NCBI GenBank assembly: GCA_015227615.1
Contig: JAALGZ010000004.1
Location: forward strand, 434,001 to 498,000
Direction: 5' to 3'
Source of the DNA: Labyrinthula sp. Ha
Lineage: Eukaryota > Sar > Bigyra > Labyrinthulida > Labyrinthulaceae
Length of the DNA stretch: 64,000 nt
The notes under the pieces were generated by a model that searched no databases, was not told where the DNA came from, and saw only the letters and a program-made list of their open reading frames with translations. This document shows positions 58,780 through 64,000 of the stretch, in pieces. The translations under genes were made by a program, and so were the position numbers. Numbering within the stretch: position 1 is the first letter of the stretch; every line of letters begins with the position of its first letter.

Positions 58780-60850
58780 TTGTGATCATGAGATATGGAG
58801 TCGAGTTTTTTCACTCTGAAGTTTTTCACGACATTTATTTTTATTGGTCAAATCATATTTTGGGCAATAAAGAATCACAAAAATACTTGAACGAACTTTC
58901 GAATACAAAAACACAAAAATCAAAACAAAGGAAACAAAAGCACCAAAACCTTTTAGAAAACTGAAACAGAAAGGAAGTTCAACTCTACAGGACATGATCT
59001 CAACTGATTATTTGGTGAAGACAATAAAAACGTATGCTCCAGGAAGATTTAATTTGTCTAAGAAGAGTTCTTGCTATTTATCGATTACTGATATACGGTA
59101 ATGATTTAGTTTAGACGGTATGAAACTCCAGAGATGTAACATCAGATATTGAATTAATTAAATTGTGCTATTTCAGCAAATACTAAGTTTGACTTGGCAA
59201 GAAAGATCTACATTCTAGTTGTAATTAACAGAACTCCCTGGCATTTTAGTTTACAAAAACTTGGTTATAATAAAGATAAAAAAGGTAAAAGTGCAAAAGA
59301 AGATACAGAAGATATAATTATGAAAATTTTTTCCAACATGAGGAAAGCTGCATGGCAAGGGATAGAATTCTAAGGATGTATGTCAACAATACCACAAATG
59401 ATGGAGCACAATTAAATGGTCTAGCCTTTTCAAAAAATCTTCTGAAACACCTAGTTGGTATCTAGTCCGGTTTCTTTAAACTAGATGCAACACACGATAA
59501 TACTTATAACATGATGTTCTTTGTTATGCCACCCCTCAGCGTAGATGATTCTACGAATATACATTTTTTCTTTACTTTTATGGAGAGCAATAGTAACCCA
59601 AAGGTTATCTTGGATCTCAAAATACCTAGTTTGGGGCAAACAATGTAAACCATGACCGATCCCTCCAAAGCTTGTTCCGAAGAGACTAAGAAACTATATA
59701 TACAATGCATATGCAGTGTGTGAAGCCTGTTCTAACATCTCTTGAATCTTGGTGCAAATCGATGTCTGCAGATACTTTAACTGCGTTTCGCAGGAGTGTA
59801 TATAAAACAATGTTTCAAACTTTTGTGCCTCTTTCAAGCCTGGTTCTTTTTGTTAAAGATCTATTTATGAACCTCCCCGACAGTACCAAGCAAAATTCTT
59901 TAGAAAAATATGACAAAGAAGGATACTCTGTCCTGAGCATTTACTCAGAAAAGTTTTACTATTTGACATAAACCTACTTAACAAATAGGGAACATGGAAA
60001 GTAAATTTAAAGTTTAAGTAGAGTTGAAAAACCACAAAGAAAATGGACTTTGGATGATGTGGTATACCACCGTCATGATCTTTCTAAGAAGTATGAACTA
60101 AAAACATTTCGTAAATTGAAAATCTTGATTTGAAAAGATGCAATCATATTATATGAGAAACCTCTACACATTCAAGGTCAAAATCGTCAAGTTAATAGCT
60201 TCAATATCTAAGTAGAGAGAGCTGCAACTGAATATGGGATATTTGACCAGGAATAGGAATAACGTACATGGCAAAACTTTTTGTGGAAAATCATAATATT
60301 GTTCCTATATTTTCATGCCCTGATTGGATGAACATGCATCTTCTTTATAGGCAGTTTAGTATGGTTTGTCTTAAGTAACAGTTGTCCATATTTAGGAAAA
60401 AATTCCTTCCTGAGAAATGGAATTATCAGGACCATCTTTTTTTATGACAAAGCTCTAAAACATGTTGACACGCGTCCTGTATCATTATCTAACGCGATTG
60501 AGTGCAAAGTTCAGGTTCTAAACTTATCAAACTTGAGATATTTAAAATCATCTTCTTCAAAATACTCAAAACACATGTGTCAAGGTAACTTATTTTGCAA
60601 ATATGTTCCTCTTTCCTATGAAGATCGATAAATACATTTTCTGCATTCAGAAAGATCTAGAAGTTTATAAGATGAAATCCATGTACTGCACTTGAAATGA
60701 TTTCCGATCATGAACAAAACCTTTAATAAAAGGTTATATTGAATCTGAAGTCATCTGTCAGGAAAAGAAAAAGTTCAAAAGAGATGTTTAGATGACTTCT
60801 TAGCATTTAAACTTCGGTTCTTAATACTTGACAATGTTCTTATCTTTGGT
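58780..60850 (+). pseudogene. Decayed coding-like fossil of unknown family
   Basis: Over about 2 kb the + strand shows protein-like stretches that change frame repeatedly and contain stops, probably five or more breaks in all. Examples are VILDLKIPSLGQTM near 59.6 kb, CKSMSADTLTAFRRSVYKTM near 59.75 kb and HVDTRPVSLSNAIECKVQVL near 60.5 kb. The longest open piece is 88 codons (59705-59971). The composition (Lys, Ser, Phe, Asn with balanced acidic residues) differs from the random AT-rich translation of the flanks. I cannot name the family; it could be an old host gene or an old mobile-element gene. It begins about 165 bases right of the LTR element. Confidence 0.5.
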
Positions 60851-63800
60851 ATATGATTCTCCATTCTTGAACCTTTCTTTTAATACCGACCTTCTTATTC
60901 TTAAAACGTTATTTTAAATCACAGCTTTTAATCTTGAGCTCTTAACCTTAGGCTCTTAATTTCAAATCTTAGTGCCCAATCTACAATACCTTCTTTAAGA
61001 ATATATTTTAAATCTAAGACCACCAAAACCTCTTGCTTGTTGAAATGTTTCTAGAATTGAAATATGATCCTTGAGCGCATATTTTTCTAGTTGAAAATTG
61101 GACCTTAAAATATATGGTTTGGATTAAGTTCGTCACTGAGATTATTTTCAACAAAGAAGATAGATCCCCAAGCTTTCTACTTAAGAAAATTTACCATGAA
61201 ATAAGTTATGAATCCCTCGCTCTAAGTATATTTTTAAAGGAAATATTTCCAGGTCTCAATAGTTCATAAAATGTTATTTGAAAGGTGCAAACTCCACCTT
61301 TTTCATTCCCTTCCATTATTATTTTCTGTGATTAATTGCAGATATATTTGCAACATTTCAACTAAATGGTTTACATTATCTTGAGCAATAATTCATAAGA
61401 ATATGTGGTAGGTTTACCTTATATATCCACCTTCCTATGAGAAAACCCTTTATCTTAACTATATATATATATATTCTCTAACAAGTCTAATAAGACTTGC
61501 ATATGTGCAAAATAGATGAGCTCTTTATATCAACTCCACCCAGATTTTTATTTTTAAGGTCTTAAAATTGTTAACTACAGCTTTGCTTGAAATTATTTCT
61601 GAGTGTTCATCATGCATATATAGAGAGAGAGTATTCCAATAGGTAACAATAGAGTATATAGAACATTTCTTGGGGTTTTATGTTAAGCAGGAGTTGTTTG
61701 TCTTCTTTAGTTATGTTATGTAATATGAAGGTAGTAACATTTGAACTATTAAATGACTTGAAACTTTAGTACATTGCTATTCTCCTTGGTCTATAATAAA
61801 ACATAAAATATTCAACTACTAAAATACAACTAATTATAGCTTGGATATAAGCTGCTTTATCTTCACTTTAATTCAAAAATATATTCATTGATTTTTTTGC
61901 CACTTATCTCTTCAATTGACCCTTACTTTGGATCTTTACTCTTGCGATTTTATTTGGATAAATTTGAAAAGAGCCAATGCAAATAGTGGTATCAAACATG
62001 CCAAAATTAAAAAGGGATATTTAATTTATATAACAAAGAAATCTCGTTGCAATTGCATTTTTCGGTTCTGAAATAGTGTCCGTTTTTTGTCTTATACGAT
62101 TTTTTTTCTAAAAAAACTCCTAAAAATTCTGAGTTGAATCAAACAATAGAGAAATAAATGATATGACACATAAATATCCTAAATTTTAAGACAAATATAG
62201 TTTCAAGAGTTTAAATGTAGCAACGAAAATCTGGAGACTTGATACCATGCACTTACCTCCTCAACAAATATAGCATAAAACTTTGGTCTTGAGTCATTAA
62301 TAACGTGGTGATACTCTAATTTCAGAACATATACAAACTATATTTATTATTATCTTATTTTCTATTTTATTGTCTTGTTATCTGGGCCTTGGTACTTGAT
62401 AATAAACGTCAAATTTTTCTATTTGCGAAGAAATTTTGACGTACTCATGATTGTAATAAATGTAGCATTCTGCAAGACTATAAATTAATAACGCCTAAAT
62501 AGAAACTGTTATGAGTATTATAATTAACATTTGGCTAGATTTTGTTTATATGGCAGGAAAGGTTGAAAAGATTGAAAATTTTAAAGAACTTTACCAGCAA
62601 CGAGTTTAACATTAGAGTATTACTAATATCCCATAAAGAGAACAAATAATATTCCTGGGCAACATGGTACTAGCAATTAAAGCTAAATCTGAAAAATTTT
62701 ATTTGAAATCAATACGTCGTACAATACTTTATTTATTCCCTCACTTCAAATCATACAGAAGAATTAGGTGTTGTAAGTAATCCAGAAAGGCCTGATCTTA
62801 AGCCAAATCTTAGACTATTTCGTTTTCCCCAACATGTATAGCAACGGGAAAATGATAGGTTTATGATTATATAATAATCGTTCCACCTCTAAATGTAAAC
62901 AAGTATCATTTTATAAGAACAAAATTTCTTGGTCTATCATGTAGTTCAAGGAATTAATTTAAAATACTACTTAGAAAATGTACAGCAACGCCTAAAATAT
63001 TTTCTATTATACAAAGATAATACTTGAAGACCATGTTAGATCAGGTTAGAGATCTTCAATTGGGTTTTTGTTTTTAGGTTAGAGCGGAATATGACCTATA
63101 GTTCGTGGGTATGTTTTTGACTAGTCAAAATCTTAATCACAAGATGCTGCATCAAGACAACTACTAAGGATATTAGGTTAGCATAGAGGGAGTGCAAAAT
63201 CTGCAGAAAATTGTTAATACCTAATCATAAAACTAACTACTCTCTAGAATTGTCTTAAAAATTTTGATAACCACCATCATAGGAGAAACGATAGAGCTAT
63301 TTGTTTCATAAGTTTCAGCTACTGGCTTTTTTCATGGCTAAAGGTGTAAAATAATAATAGTGGTTCAATATTTTTGCTTTCCCTCTTTAGAAAATCTTCA
63401 ATTATTGTTGAACATCGAGTAAGTACTTTCATACACATTTATTTAATTTACAGATCACCTAAGCACTTCCATTTTATGATCTTGCACCAAACAGTTTGTG
63501 CTGGAGTTTAGTACAAAAGTTAGTAGTATTTTCGAATCTGGAAATATATTGTATTAATCTGGATCTGTTATATCTGAATATAAAGAAAGTGTTCATTAAT
63601 TTACTTTCTGTTTTTTCTCTTTTAATGCTTAAAAGAATATGAATATTTTTTCTACAAATAAGCCAATAGATTAAAGCCATATCCGAGTAACAGAATTATA
63701 TTCACATAGAAAAAACTTTATAGATGCTTCTGTGTAGAAAAATATTATTAATTATTACAAAATTAAAGTGATACGTTCAAAAAGTATGGATTATACTTCA

Positions 63801-64000
63801 GAAACGCAAAGCCATATTATCTTAAAATAGACATTTTTTTTGTTTTCCGAATGATTAATTAGGTATAAAACAATTAAATAAGTTAAGAAGAAAACCATAA
63901 TAGTCCGTGAAAATGTTTACTATTTTTTATTTTTTTCAAGAGAAAGAGAACAATTTAGAGATATAAAAAAGTAATCTTCAGGAAACGACTCATAAAGGCA
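60851..64000. other. AT-rich region to the window end, no gene seen
   Basis: No convincing reading frame or RNA gene. It contains an AT microsatellite (TATATATATATAT at about 61460-61475) and a patch rich in CTTAA words around 60.88-60.97 kb. A 68-codon frame on the minus strand near 63.5 kb looks like chance. Confidence 0.6.

Noticed and set aside
58780-60850. Calling the fossil a Polinton or other virus-like element
   Set aside because: No capsid, polymerase, integrase or terminal-repeat signature could be recognised, so the origin is left open.
1-64000. CRISPR arrays, rRNA or tRNA genes
   Set aside because: No regularly spaced repeats, no rRNA-like stretch and no tRNA-like box A/box B pair were seen by eye; a tRNA scan was not run.

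Overview
The window is nuclear DNA of a single-celled eukaryote. It shows eukaryotic uL16/RPL10, a mitochondrial pyruvate dehydrogenase subunit with a presequence, a GEP4-like phosphatase, GT-AG introns and a chromodomain LTR retrotransposon. A Pro/Ser/Thr stalk of the 'PSLSP' kind, common in diatoms and other stramenopiles, makes a stramenopile (perhaps an alga) my best guess. That is inference, and the three introns of only 28-29 nt are unusual for any well-known stramenopile.

Layout. 0.6-1.3 kb: RPL10 (-). 1.6-31.9 kb: one giant gene (+) whose long reading frames connect through three tiny introns into a predicted 10,081-residue protein. It has a huge glycosylated-looking ectodomain with IPT/TIG-like repeats, a Cys-rich GCC2/GCC3 (ephrin-receptor-like) region, a multi-pass membrane block and a cytosolic coiled coil. 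32.1-33.1 kb: PDH E1-beta (-), tail to tail with the giant gene. 33.1-38.6 kb: AT-rich DNA without a convincing gene. 38.6-41.8 kb: three + strand genes (mitochondrial HAD phosphatase, aldo/keto reductase, single-pass membrane protein with mucin-like stalk). 41.8-44.9 kb: AT-rich desert. 44.9-47.0 kb: PH-like-domain orphan (+). 47.8-48.7 kb: unrecognised 304-aa gene (-).

48.8-58.6 kb: a young-looking Ty3/mdg4-type LTR retrotransposon with two 492-bp LTRs that differ at about two positions. Its order is Gag-protease, RT-RNase H-integrase, chromodomain, and then, inside the element and just before the polypurine tract, a 490-aa protein with a C-terminal MT-A70 adenine methyltransferase domain (DPPW motif). 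This methyltransferase cargo is the most interesting thing in the window: a retrotransposon with both a chromatin-reading module and a candidate nucleic-acid m6A/6mA-writing module. The element also lacks an obvious tRNA primer site. A perfect 16-bp palindrome follows the 5' LTR directly and Gag starts 22 bases after the LTR.

58.8-60.85 kb: a decayed coding-like fossil of unknown family. 60.85-64 kb: AT-rich DNA with nothing I can name.

All gene calls come from reading translations and motifs by eye; no database search was run. The genes look like ordinary independent eukaryotic genes, and I see no pathway linking them.
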